Below, in pieces: positions 19,842-31,219 of a DNA stretch of 64,000 bases. The translations under genes and the position numbers were made by a program. Below the pieces are notes generated by a model, which searched no databases, was not told the origin of the DNA, and saw only the letters and a list, made by a program, of their open reading frames with translations. Positions within the stretch are counted from its first letter, which is position 1; the number at the start of each line of letters is the position of its first letter. This DNA is from Antedon mediterranea (lineage: Eukaryota > Echinodermata > Crinoidea > Comatulida > Antedonidae): positions 17,516,101 to 17,580,100 of the forward strand of contig NC_092677.1 of assembly GCF_964355755.1 (NCBI RefSeq). Direction: 5' to 3'.

Positions 19842-22800
19842 GTTGAAAGCGTGTACGGTGAGCAGCTATTGCTTCAGTTTTGTTGGGACGGGCAAACTCG
19901 CTGCATAGTGGCGGTGGCACATCTTCAATTTGCATGATTTCGTTTTTACTGCAAGACATTACCAAGTCAACTAATTTACCAACATACTCTGCAAAATAAA
20001 AATTTCACCTTGATAATTTTGTTTAAATCATTTAAAACGTTAGTAATATTCAAAAAAAGTAAATAATTTACTGTACTTACCATAGGTTGGATTCACCATT
20101 ACACACTTTACAACTGATCCGCCTTTCTTGAACTTTGGAAAATTTATGGCATAACGCATCTCACCATCCTTGGTCTGGGCCTGACAACGTCCACCATTCT
20201 CATTGTAATGCAATGCAGCTAATAGTGTTCTGTAATTAACAAATAAACAAAAAGAAATAAAATTTGAAGACTTTTTTTTATATATAAATTGTATTTTAAT
20301 TATTATTATTTCATATTATTTACCTGCATTTTTGAACCCGAAATGTGAAGTGACATGCCTTTGGCGCATAATGGTTCAGAAGAGAGTGGAATGCTTCTAA
20401 TTTCGATGTCTGGTGCTTTTCGCTCATCTGTCCAATGTCTTTTACTAACCTCGGATTTGTGACGATGTCTTTAGTTTTGTTGGCAGCAATACTACCTGTT
20501 GAAAAAATATATAGTATTATTTGTTTTTTATCAAAACAAGAAAATATTTACATGCGGTTTAAGAAATAGAATATCTCACCTGGGATTAACCATTTCTTCC
20601 GTGGTTCACCATCACTGATTTCATCATGGAGGCAACAAGGGAAGAGATCACCATGACCTGTGTGCATATTCTGCATATGCCGCAACAACGAGTTCCACTT
20701 TGCAACCATGACTTCCCCGTCCCCGGACGGTGTTGACGTAGCGCACCAATATATGTGGTGGTTGATGCTCTTAGCCCATGGTCTCAAGTCTTGACCACAA
20801 ACCAACTTTGCTGCTGCGTCAATTTTTTTCTTGATTCCTTAAAAATGCAGAAATAAAATGTTACCAACACCCTATTAAAATAGCCAGATGTGAAATGTAG
20901 CGTTTCTAAACATTTGAAAGTCTCACCTTTAGCTATATGCCAAATGTCAAACTTGTGGGTTGTGCCGTCCATATTCTCACGAACCCACTTCTTGATCTGG
21001 GAGTGGCGGTCTGTCACCAACACATTAATTTTGACGTTTTCTTTCTTTAAACTCTCAACACCTCTTATAAGCCCTTCCTTTTCCATGGCGCTACTTGACG
21101 ATACTTCATTTGACTAAAGGACAACATCTATTTTTAATCAATACATGAAGATTTGGTTTAGCATTTATTAGCGATTTTTATAGTGAAATAATACCTACTT
21201 GAACAAGCTGTACGTCTAGAATTTTTCCACCACTTAGATCCATCAGAGTATAGCAGCCATACTTTGCAGAATGACCAGGAGAGTCGCACCTTCCATCACC
21301 TCCAACCACTAGTTTCTCATACTCCCTTGTATGCTGTATTCTGCACCTCCTATCCTCTTCCCATAGACGTTCGATACTTGGCAACAAAAAATTGCGCTGG
21401 TGAACAAAGAACGTCTGTTGGGAAATGGCAGCACATTGCATATGATTTAGCATCCGAAGTGCTTTTGATGGACTGGACCCTGAAAAAAGAATTGCTGCCG
21501 ATAACAGTAAATTGCCAGCTGGTGCATTCTGTATCTTTGGCTGTGACTCCCAATGTCGTGTGTAGTTGCAAGAAGGACATTGTTGCTTGACGCGGCAAAA
21601 GGTTCCTTGGACAAAACTTGTTGAACTGTCAGTTTCAGCACTACACATGGGACAAATTTGAAAAACAGCCAACAATCTGTCTTCGTAAACAATAAACTTT
21701 CGACCTCTAAAAGTATCTCCTGCTACATACTCCCTGAAAAATTGTATACAAATAAAAATGTTTAGGCTTACTTCAAATATTTGTTGGTAACTTTCATAGT
21801 ATTTAAACCATCACATGTTACACAAGTTGTAAGAGTTATTTGAAAACTCACATTTTCTCATCTTCATTTGCATCCATCCCTATGTCTTCCCATGGGTCAT
21901 AGTCTGGGTCGTTACAGTCATCATCATCGTTATCTTCTTCATCATCATCCTCCTCCTCCTCCTCTTCTTCTTCTTCTTCCTCCTCCTCTTCATCTTTTTC
22001 ACTGTCTTCTCCATCCACTTCTTCACGGCCTTCTTTAATGTTTGGTGTTCTAGAGGTAATTTTATAATCATTGGTGCTTTGGTCATCCTCTGGAAATATC
22101 TGTACTCCTAAAAAACATTAAAAAAAATAATCATTTAGTTTCATGAATTGTAAAATAGAGAGATTTTCCAAGGTGTGATATAGGCCTATAAAAAAAATTG
22201 TATTGGAACATGTACTGTATACTGGAATGAAATTTCTTTCCAGGAGAATAAAAAAGAAAATTACCTTTATCAAACATACGCGTCTTGAATTGAATACTTA
22301 AATTAGACGTCTTTACTTTAGGCTGCTTATGTTTGCAACAATCGCAATGAACAACAATTGGGTCCGTCTGGAAATGAAGGACATTGTTGAGATAATAAAA
22401 TTACATTCAAAAGTAAATACATTTTTATATTTGGTTGCTCATTGCATAATTTTTTTATATGTATCAAGTGTTAATTTGTTCCCAATTTACTCATTAAATG
22501 TTAATTGTAATCTTACCTGTACTTCTGCAACAGCTGTGTTATTTTCATCATCTGTAGTTTCAACTGATGATATCATGTCATCAAAGTCCATGTTGTCATT
22601 CTGTAGTAGAGGAATTTCTTGCAACACCTATCCATAAATAAATATACAGTAATTTATTATCCAATAATTATTAACTGACTACAGACTCAGACTCAAAAAT
22701 TTCATCTAAAATTGAATAGACTACCAAAAATGTACAGGCTAGTTAGGTAAGCCTAGGTTAATAGTAATACGAATCGTGTAGGTAGTGTAGGCTAGAGAGT

Positions 22801-23309
22801 AGTAGTAGGTCTGTACTAGTAACTTGAGTAGGTAGTGTGTAGTAGCATGTAGGCCTAGTACTAGTAGGCCTAGACTAGTAGGCCTAGACTAGTACTAGGT
22901 AGTAGTAGACAGTATCCTAGCTAGCCTAGCTAGGCCTATTTTATTTACTTACTCTTGCTCTCTCACGTTTTTCGTAGGCATTAGATCGTCTTTTCTTTTT
23001 GTTATTTGCAACCAGTTGCCCTGGAGGATCGGGCCGTTTAAAAACAGTTGGTATTGCTCCTTTTACCAGCCGCATATAATTGTTGCCACTCATCCCAATT
23101 GAACTTGCAAGTAAACTCCTTGCCTCGTAGTCCGTCTCCAGAAAATGATCGCTACATAGGACCGAATATGCCGAAGCTTGGAAATTGCTCCGTGTTCTCG
23201 AAACGGCATTAGTCCACTTCTTCCTCAAAATTTCATCTTTTGGGAACTTATGGAAGTTCACATTGTGTGTATGGTTGTTGTCACAACCAGCAGCTACACA
23301 ACGAGGCAT
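19822..23309 (-). CDS. THAP-domain DDE transposase, 10 exons
   Basis: Exons: 23309-22953, 22627-22517, 22367-22265, 22107-21852, 21733-21199, 21113-20927, 20837-20580, 20495-20324, 20229-20081 and 19988-19822. All introns are GT-AG and all phases join to one frame of 765 codons including TGA. Exon 1 is a THAP zinc finger (MPRCVAAGC, WTNAVSR, VLCSDHF, AIPTVF) for binding the element's ends. Exon 4 has a run of about 25 Asp/Glu, then DPDYDPWEDIG. Exon 5 has two CxxC pairs (CPMC, CPSC) and GDGRCDSPGHSAKYG, a likely first catalytic Asp (about residue 422). Exon 6 has VTDRHSQIKKW (second Asp, about 489) and FDIWHIAKG. Exon 8 has SKLEAFHSLLNHYAPK, a candidate catalytic Glu (about 636). No stops or frameshifts, so potentially active. 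Confidence 0.87.
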
Positions 23310-23437
23310 TTTAAAATGCTAAAATCTCTGTTTGAAAATGTGTGCTTTAAACTATCGATCGGTAAAATATGAATATGCACTATGTAATGAAACCACCGCG
23401 CCAAACACTGTTACTGCTTATGCGTCATTTCCGCTAA

Positions 23438-23454
23438 AGGTCATGTAAAGGTCA
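23438..23454 (+). promoter_or_regulatory. DR5 nuclear-receptor-type direct repeat upstream of the transposase
   Basis: AGGTCA, TGTAA, AGGTCA: two perfect half-sites spaced by 5 bp, about 130 bp upstream of the transposase ATG, with a CRE-like TGCGTCA at about 23420. A retinoid-type receptor could bind such a site; this is motif inference only. Confidence 0.4.
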
Positions 23455-23709
23455 TAGTCGGTAGGTGGGGCGTGCGGCGAAGAAAACCGTCAAAATCGGT
23501 GGTTTAAAAGTCGTTTTATACAACAATGCGATAAAAAAAAATAAAATAGAAGATGAAGATATGTTAATTTTGTAATAGTTTAATGATTTTTAATGAACTG
23601 AGTGAAGATTAGTATTGTCACCTTAATTATTCTTTAAAGAATAAATAAGCGAATTTAAAGGCCGGACCAGTTTTGGCCTAGCCGGACCTGTTTTAGCGGC
23701 TGTTCAACG

Positions 23710-23766
23710 CCAAAATCGATCCGGCCGGACCGATTTTGGCCGGATCAATTTTGGCGTGACAGTACC
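23710..23766 (-). repeat. Right terminal inverted repeat
   Basis: Mirror of the left end; the sequence closes with GCGTGACAGTACC. An extra run of CCGGACC motifs starts at about 23660. Confidence 0.9.
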
Positions 23767-25340
23767 TATTATGCATCATACATACAGTTATACATTGTAG
23801 CATAGCATGTTCTAATTTGTTGGTATGATGACGTTATCAAAATAAACTTGAAGATGAAAATTTCGAAAGAATGAATGTAGCAAAAAAAAAATATAAGGTT
23901 TGGAAGAAAATTTGGCGTGTACATGTGCAATGCGCGCTCTTTAAAATTGTTATGAATGTGACGAAAGAGATGAAAAAAATTTTTTAATTCAACTGGCCAT
24001 ATCACAACATCCGATGTGAATTTTTATGTGAATTCATATCTAAATTTCAGCAGCTATCAATTTATTTTCACGAATCATTCTATTCCAACTCAAGTTCCAT
24101 CTTTGCTATATTAACAGTCCAGTCAACATTAGGGGATAGTGAATGAAAACTAACTATACCCTATATTACATAGTAATTTTTATATTAAAAGTCTAGACAC
24201 AATAATTGACAAATGAGTTTTAAGTCAATTACCAAACCAATGTTTATTAAAGAAAAGCAATAGAAAATAAAAATGCATTTCAACTTTTAAAATCCAAAAG
24301 GAAAACGAATTATACGGTCTTTTCATCGTTTTCGATAAATGTCATGGCGGGACATGTGTTATTTAAATTTTTTGGTTGGGAAATCTTTTTTTTTGTGAAG
24401 GCTAATGAAAATGTCAATGGTTATAATTATAATTTAATTGGTAAACAATGTAACATAATTGCAAAGAATGGTGAAATTAAACCAGCTAATTTAATGATTA
24501 TATTGCATTATTTTTTAGGGCAGTCGCATATGTGTATAAAAAGAAGGAAGTATTAAAAAATAATGTATTATAAATATAATAATAATCAATTTACTTACTT
24601 CTGAAACAGTCCCACGTACTGAAATCCTATGTTTTGTAGGAATTCGTGGGATATCGGCAATTTTGAGTACAGGGGAAATTGGTAGGCATCAATGAAAAAA
24701 AACTGCAAATATAAAAAAAGAAAGAAATGAATGAATGAACTAATTCTGTGATCTTTGTCGGTATGAATTTATGCATTACCGTACATTGAAAATGCTCAAA
24801 CTAAACAAGAAGCTGTTGTTGATACCAATGAAGGAAAAAAAAGAAAAAAAGGAAACATGGCTTCACAGATGATGGAAATAATTTATATTTGGCTAAATCC
24901 TTTTCCATCAATGATTGTGTAATATATTGGTATGAGGTTTCTGACTTGTAATGAAGACTCTTACTCGCTTAACTGTCGTAACACATATTGTTTATTCAAT
25001 AATACTTGATGCAATAATGATACAGTACAATATACAACTATAACTATAAGTTGATACAGGGGTGTTTAAGTGGGAATGATTGATCTTATCTGGGGAGGTT
25101 ACAATGATGAATTGGCCCTGTCGAATCTCTGCTTAAAACTGTCAATATCTAATTGTTTTACAATGGGAACGGTTAGAGAGGTCAAATAAACTGTTTACTT
25201 TTTGGATTTAATTATGAACTAAATGGACTAAATGTACTTGAAACATCTGGACAATTTCTCCTCTGGTCTTTCTGGGCCAAGTTTGTGAACTTAGTTGAAT
25301 TCTAATACAAAGGTTGATTTCTTAATTATAAAAGTATATC
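23762..25340. repeat. Paralogous block B, copy 1
   Basis: Matches 61827-63170 closely; copy 2 has an extra local duplication and one precise 23-bp inversion. It contains a minus-strand exon-like stretch at 24599-24705 with TTTGCAG acceptor and GTAAGT donor. One frame reads HRISVRGTVSE (OB-fold-like) but a second frame is also open, so the protein is uncertain. The early part, with TGATGACGTTATC and GCGCGCTCTTTAAAA, is a distant relative of the repeat at 52670-52900. Confidence 0.8.
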
Positions 25341-25351
25341 ATTATATTACA

Positions 25352-25727
25352 ATTGCTTCTTCCATCAAAACTCGAAACTCCCCTGGGTCTTGGTTACCTC
25401 TTGGGAGATGTTTAGCAGTTACAATTTATATTTGGCTAAATCCTTTTTCATCAATGATTGCTTCTTCCATCAAAACTCGAAACTCCCCTGGGTCTTGGTT
25501 ACCTCTTGGGAGATGTTTAGCAGTTACAATTTATATTTGGCTAAATCCTTTTTCATCACTGATTGCTTCTTCCATCAAAACTCGAAACTCCTCTGGGTCT
25601 TGGTTACCTCTTGGGAGATGTTTAGCAGTTACAATTTATATTTGGCTAAATCCTTTTTCATCAATGATTGCTTCTTCCATCAAAACTCGAAACTCATTTG
25701 GGTCTTGGTTACCTCTTGGGAGATGAA
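25352..25727. repeat. 105-bp tandem repeat, 3.6 units
   Basis: The unit begins ATTGCTTCTTCCATCAAAAC. It is a multiple of three and open in two plus frames. On the minus strand each unit reads HLPRGNQDPGEFRVLMEEAI, which looks more like real protein. The paralogue at 63186-63375 has 1.8 units. Confidence 0.92.
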
Positions 25728-25886
25728 GTTCCAAAGTTGAGGCAGTTAGGTATTATCCTTTTAAAATGTGACGTCTAGAGAAAAATCGGATCCTTATTTT
25801 TTCATAGAAACCCAGTGGAGGAATGGTATCTGCTCCGCTAACAAATATGAGGAAATCTTCTAGGTTGTTCTTGCCAACAAATCAAG

Positions 25887-26405
25887 TTACATTATGTACT
25901 TGCATAGATCTTCATCATTAGTGTTTTGCTCTTGTTCAAAGTTTACTTTTCCTTTTTCCGTCTCATCAGATATCTCATGAATCCAAGCAGCTGCCGTTAA
26001 AACAATCTGTTCATTGCAGACACCAGGCGTCTTTACATTACTGTGAACTGATCCCACTTTAAATCCATATCTGAAATATCTTGTGTAACTTTCTCCTGAA
26101 ATTAAAACAATTTATTTAAATGATTTCAAATGATAAGATGTATACAATTGATATCTATTTGATTTGAATAGATTAGCCGTCTTGTTGTAAAGCATTAAAA
26201 ACTCACTTGCCATTGTATCTTGTGTGCCTCAAGGAATTCAGCAATCAAATGTTCACAAATCTATGTGCTTGACACCAGTCCATTTCAGACAGGTATTAGC
26301 TTGATATGCGAGGGTATGGTAAAGGCAGTTTTCATCACCTGGTGTTGCGTGTATTCCTACCCTAATGTCAGCATGTGAAAAACGTACTTCAAATGAATTT
26401 TTTTA
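25887..26405 (-). pseudogene. OTU-like cysteine protease fragment
   Basis: On the minus strand a frame from about 26405 to 26253 reads ADIRVGIHATPGDENCLYHT then LAYQANT. It resembles the OTU catalytic block (GDGNCLF..., with adjacent Asp and Cys). A second exon (26095-25887) after a TTTCAG acceptor contains CNEQIVLTAAAWIHEISDE and ends at TAA. OTU domains occur in deubiquitinases and in several transposon proteins. The catalytic His could not be placed, and no ATG was found. Likely a remnant of a mobile-element ORF. Confidence 0.45.
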
Positions 26406-26555
26406 GGAATTGAATATCTCTTACTCGTGATCTGTGGAGTTGTTCTGCAACTTGTGAATTTCGCATTTCTTTTTTTAAATTAAATTGGAGCAAGGTATCG
26501 AAGAGGCAAAGCAGTGTCCTCGTTTGGCTGCATTATATTTTCCTCTGTTGGTTCT

Positions 26556-26836
26556 GCATGTCTTATCGTTTGGGTAGAAACCATTTGGGGCATATGGCAT
26601 ACAACATAATTCTCTGTGTGATGAGTAAAATAGAAAGGAATGTCAATAATGTTTGGGTTTAATTAAATCTCCTCTCCCATCTCACCTGACGTTATTATTT
26701 ACACTATTTAAATATACCCAATTGAATATATGAAATGACATTTGATTAGTGTATGTACAGTATTCTTTAATGTCACTTAAGTCTAAGACAACAGTAGTTT
26801 GCTTAGACTGTCTGGCCTTTCTTCCACCTTCTTTAT
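26556..26836. repeat. Paralogous block C, copy 1
   Basis: Near-identical to 49068-49356, beginning GGTTCTGCATGTCTTATCG. No coding signal. Copy 2 starts beside a long poly-T. Confidence 0.85.
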
Positions 26837-26982
26837 CTTTAGCAGACGTTCCAACCCTCCCGATTTATCCGGGAATCTCCCGAATTTTAACATCACCTCC
26901 CGGTCTCCCGAATTTTTAAATATATCTCCCGATTTCACACATTCCTATAAAATTCAGTATTAAATTAAATCTCTAATCACTT

Positions 26983-27029
26983 AGAGAATTGGTAAGGTAT
27001 AGATCTAATCTATACCTTACCAATTCTCT
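26983..27029. repeat. Perfect 21-bp hairpin
   Basis: Arms AGAGAATTGGTAAGGTATAG(A) and (T)CTATACCTTACCAATTCTCT pair over 21 of 21 bp around a 5-nt loop. It lies after CTCCCG-rich repeats at 26860-26935 that are typical of dispersed elements. Confidence 0.95.
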
Positions 27030-27510
27030 ATCGATTGCACACTATTAGTGTGTGGTAACGGGAACTAGAGTGGGCGTTGAGGACAGGTGGTTGAAACACG
27101 AGGTTGAGAAAGAAAGTAGACAATAAAGTGTTGATTCATAAGACTGTGTTTCTTGCTCTTATTTAAATTGTGTGGATACTACAAACTGTATTTTTAACTC
27201 AATTTAAATTTTAAAAAAGTAACCGTTTTCATGTGAATTAGCCTGACAAAAACCAACAAATACCTTAATCTGCGCTGCCAACATTTTAAACATTATTGCA
27301 CATTATTTTTCTCTAACTGAACCCAGGTCGAATACACTGTAAAGCTACAATAAAATACCAAAAGACCTTTTATTAGAATTTTTTCAAGGTCAAACCATAT
27401 ATAGCCTCTACTATAAGTACTCCGTTAACTTGTGCTTTTACAAAAACGAAATTTGTCATCTATTTAAAAGAATCATTTTACAATAACTTCTTCCAATAAT
27501 TAACTTTTTA

Positions 27511-27617
27511 ACAAAATTTTTATGGGTATATACAACATAATTCATCTCAAGAAGTTGAATTGAATATATTGAAAATGACAAGAATGATTATGTTGTATAT
27601 ACCCATAAAAATTTTGT
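27511..27617. repeat. Perfect 31-bp inverted repeat with 45-bp spacer
   Basis: The left arm 27511-27541 (ACAAAATTTTTATGGGTATA...) is the exact reverse complement of 27587-27617. It may be a very short palindromic element or a hairpin RNA source. Confidence 0.95.
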
Positions 27618-28009
27618 AATTACACAATTCACATGCATGAACTTGTATTTCTGTGTAGGCCTACCCTATCTAAGTATATGTATACATTTATATTAATTTC
27701 TTCTATGTACATTTTATGTTTAATGCTAGTAATACTGTAGGTCTAATCAAATTGTCTGACATTGTGCGAGATATTATGCGCGATCCAGCGTTTAAAAGAG
27801 ATCTTGCTGAGCGGTTGCCGCACCTCGAGAAGCAGCACGTTGTACACGCGTCAGATCTTCCCTGTATACCAATTCAGCAGTAACTGCAACCTGCTCACTT
27901 TCCTCGTGCAATACTTCTAAAAGTAAGTACAGTTGAAGTTTAGCTGAAAGAAAATCGACAAGGTAATGGTTACAGTGTTGCAATGTTAGGCATAGTTGAA
28001 TTCCGCCCT

Positions 28010-28110
28010 ATACTCAACTTGCGATATTCCTGTCCCACATTCTCTATGTTGCCACAAGTCACATCCATCGCACTGTACAGCTTCTTGGTTATCTGTTACT
28101 TTGAGATCGC
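28010..28110 (-). pseudogene. PHD zinc-finger fragment
   Basis: Minus-strand frame reading VQCDGCDLWQHRECGTGIS, a clear PHD-finger half (C-x2-C, W-x2-H-x2-C). It lies directly downstream of the integrase fragment in another frame, as if two domain remnants had been joined. Confidence 0.65.
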
Positions 28111-28115
28111 ATTCC

Positions 28116-28567
28116 TTAAATGTAAATGTAAGCGTTGTCGTTTGATGACAGTGGTAATGGTCCGACAAAATCCACCCCTACATGGTACCAAGGGCTTTTG
28201 ACAGGTATTGGATGCAACTCTGGTCTTGTTACTGTCATTTTACGATTCATCTTTTGACATGTATCACAGCTAGCAATCTGAAATAACATAATGTTTATTT
28301 GAAATAGAGAATGCTTTGCTTATACCCCGTTAAGAGTTAATTTATTACACATATTAACCCAATAGGGGAATTGTACAACCATTGTACAAGTAAGCTCACC
28401 ATTTCTTTAACATCTTTCACCATTCCCATCCACATGAAACGTTCACTTATACGGGCCAGGGTACGTTTAACAGCCATGTGTCCAGATGTTGGATCTCGAT
28501 GACAAGCATGCGCAATTTTTTGCTGTTCTTCTTTATCTCTGACAAACTGGAGTTTCATATCATGCAT
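28116..28567 (-). pseudogene. Retroviral-type integrase fragment (zinc-binding domain and start of core), two exons
   Basis: Exon 28567-28400 reads the H2C2 integrase zinc-binding domain: HRDPTSGHMAVKRTLARI then WMGMVKDVKEM, donor GTGAGC. Exon 28277-28116 (acceptor TTTCAG, phase 0) continues with CDTCQKMNRK and the core start YHVGVDFVGPLPL, including the first catalytic Asp, then stops at TAA. The rest of the catalytic core is missing. The sequence is of the Gypsy/Ginger/KRBA2-like type; the spliced form argues for a Ginger-like transposon or host-derived gene over a retroelement. Confidence 0.75.
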
Positions 28568-28967
28568 GGAACGGACAATTGATAAAGTGGTTTCATAGGG
28601 AAAGGAATGTTTTTTATAAATTTACCTGTGAAATGCAACAAGCTATTTTATTTAGTGAATTGGATAATAACAAAAAATCTTCTCTTCTGTACAGAGGCTT
28701 CAATTAGTAATATTTAAGTTGTGGTGGAGTAGTATTTCACTAAATGAACAAATAGAGTTGTTTTGTTGTAATTTAATTGCTGCAGCGAACTTAGAGATGC
28801 TGTCAGCTGCTGTATTTGAATAAGAAAAAAGTATATCTTACCGAATATCGGTAAGAATATTATTTAACTGCAGTTGCAGTTAAAAGACATTGAAAGCAAT
28901 TTTCCAACTTTGAATGTATCTTCACCGTTCCTTCTCATTTTTTTTGCTAACTCAAAATCAGTTGTTA

Positions 28968-29620
28968 ATTTGCTTATTTTTCTGATTTTGAATAATTTCC
29001 ATTTTTCTCTATCCGGTTGTTCGTGTTTATATGGCAATTTTAAAATGTTTGATTGGCCAACCGGCCAATCACCGCTCTGACAATTTTTTTTTCAAAAAAA
29101 AAAAAACAATTGCATTTTTTATTTTTCTGTGCCAAAACAAAAACATTACGAAAACTTTCTGGCTACACAACTACAGCGCCCGTTGCCATTAGACTACCAA
29201 CCATTTGCTATTCAACAGTGAATCTAATGGCAAATGGTCAGTTTAGTCTTTAGCACTAACTGATACACAAGCTACACTAGCATGCCTTGACCGTTAGACC
29301 CTAAATTTTTGAATTGGCCCCTAAGTTTTTTAGTATTTTGACAGTCAATATAAGCTGTACAATTCTTACCCTCATAACAGGCCCTAATAGGCACTTCCAG
29401 CTTTTGATGACCCCACTCCTCCAATCCGAATCATCTTCATTTATGACGATTTCCAGCTTAATATGGGCATGGGCTTTTTCTTATCTTCTGAATTTTCGGC
29501 CATATCCTGCAGGAACAGCGCTTGGCCATGATTTTTAGAAACAATGAAACAGGGTCAATTGATTTGGGTTCACAGAATTCACCATGGCTTCAATCCCTGT
29601 AAAAGTTTTGTACAAGGGAA
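28968..29620. repeat. Paralogous block D, copy 1
   Basis: Matches 58972-59510, with extra sequence near 29215-29360 that copy 2 lacks. It includes the palindromic GGCCAACCGGCC and poly-A. Not recognisably coding. Confidence 0.8.
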
Positions 29621-30068
29621 GGTGGGGCACATCCTAAGGTTCAAGGAAGATTTGTTTCATTTCTGTGTGCCTGAAGGCCCTAGGGGTGTGGGTTCACAGA
29701 ATGCTCAATAGAAATTTTATAAAGAATAATCAGTTATGACATATCTCCATCGTAAGTCAGTTGGATGGCTCATATTTCTGTAGCGTTCATGGCCACAGAT
29801 TCAAAACCCAACGATGCCTAAATTTTGTTTGTAAACGCCATCTTCTTTCTTGACCATTGTCTTTTCTCACCATTTGGCAAGAGGGATTGGTCTATTTTGT
29901 TCCTACTTAAAGGTGTAGGCTACATTTTTGTCCCCCAAAAAAATGAAAAATGAAGTTAGACAGTTATGTAATATCTATTATTAATTGTGGACATGGTATG
30001 CGCCTTCATAATGGATTTCGTTCTGGTATTCTCATTGTGCATACCCCAAAATGATCGTTTCCTTCTGT

Positions 30069-30236
30069 TGATTGAGGCATGTATGGACTCTCCTCCCTGC
30101 TCTCCTAGCAGTCCTAACCCTCCCTGATTGAGGCATGTATGGACTCTCCTCCCTGCTCTCCTAGTAGTCCTAACCCTCCCTGATTGAGGCATGTATGGAC
30201 TCTCCTCCCTGCTCTCCTAGCAGTCCTAACCCAAGT
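30069..30236. repeat. 56-bp tandem repeat, 3 units
   Basis: The unit begins TGATTGAGGCATGTATGGAC. Partial echoes occur at 31147 and 31173, next to a second copy of the sequence CTGGTATTCTCATTGTGC. Confidence 0.9.
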
Positions 30237-31219
30237 CCCCACTCCTTTATTGATAGTAGCACATGATCCTCAAGTAAACACCCTGCAATGGTTGATACTG
30301 TTCTGCACGGCTTAGTATTTAGAGTTGATGTACTTTACTTCAATCTCTGCTGCCTTCGTTGTGAGCTTACTAATGGAAAAGAGATCTACTTCTATACTAA
30401 ACACTCTAGAAACATTCTTGCATAGATTATGTATGACATAAGACTTTATAAAAATAAATAATACAGTATTATTATAAGTAGTCACCAAACCAAAACACTC
30501 ACAGATTATACTCTCTATGAAAAAAAATAATAATCTACATTTATAGATAAAGATATTAGTGTATTTGTTACTCTGTTGTAATACATGGTATCTTATCCAT
30601 GTTTTTAAAAACTGAAACAATAAAACTACATCCACTGTAGACCTACGTGCCAACTGGAATAAACAACAGTAGCTCATTTTTTTATTCCAACTCGCAAAAC
30701 AGTTCCTTCTAGCGTTCTCTCATTATCATTGCCAGGGCCATCAACTGTGATGCTTACTTGCAGTGATGCTTGCAGCCTGCAATGTTTTGGCTGGTGTGGA
30801 TTTTAGTTAGGTAATCTCCTGCTTATCTGAACAAGTATTGCTGATCTTGTTTGTGTATGCCCGTATGTCATCACATCTGTTTTTGAGTGTCTTTTTACTG
30901 CATTTTACACTCAACACTGATGGATTGGAAATGAATCCAATTTTCCTAGGCTGTAAAACAGGCGTGTTTGAAAAGTTTAGTTTATAGATTTGATTACCAG
31001 ATAATCTATTGGAAGACTTTTTAGACGAATTTAATGCACTTGTCAATTGTATGACCCACCGTTGGGTCATACAATAGCAATAGTAATTTCTGATTCTATT
31101 CTGGTATTCTCATTGTGCATACCCCAAAATGATCGTTTCATTCTGTTGATTGAGGCATGGAGTTGTTACAACTCCCTGATTGAGGCATGTATGGAAATAC
31201 ATCATTTCACGGAAGAATG

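Larger units (their letters stand above)
15296..23761. mobile_element. THAP-transposase DNA transposon with a P2X7-ballast passenger gene
   Basis: An 8.5-kb element bounded by TIRs whose outermost bases are TGTCAC...GTGACA. Flanking GTAC on both sides (15292-15295 and 23762-23765) would be a 4-bp target duplication, but GTAC is palindromic and the wider GGTAC/GTACC also pairs, so the exact ends are uncertain. It contains a 10-exon transposase gene (minus) and a 3-exon P2X7-ballast gene (plus), convergent. The right flank from 23762 is paralogous to 61827 onward, where GTACC is present once, consistent with an unoccupied site. Superfamily is unresolved: THAP plus DDE recalls Kolobok, but TTAA is not seen at the ends. 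Confidence 0.85.

Noticed and set aside
21264-21590. Plus-strand 108-aa frame
   Set aside because: Antisense shadow of transposase exon 5.
21880-22086. Lysine/arginine-rich frame
   Set aside because: It is the wrong frame of the Asp/Glu-rich exon 4 of the transposase; splice phases place the acidic reading in frame.
15291-23766. TTAA target duplication expected for a Kolobok element
   Set aside because: No TTAA lies at either boundary; the only matching flanks are GTAC.
25390-25740. Repetitive plus-strand frames of 116-143 aa
   Set aside because: Open only because the 105-bp unit is a multiple of three; no start context and no domain.
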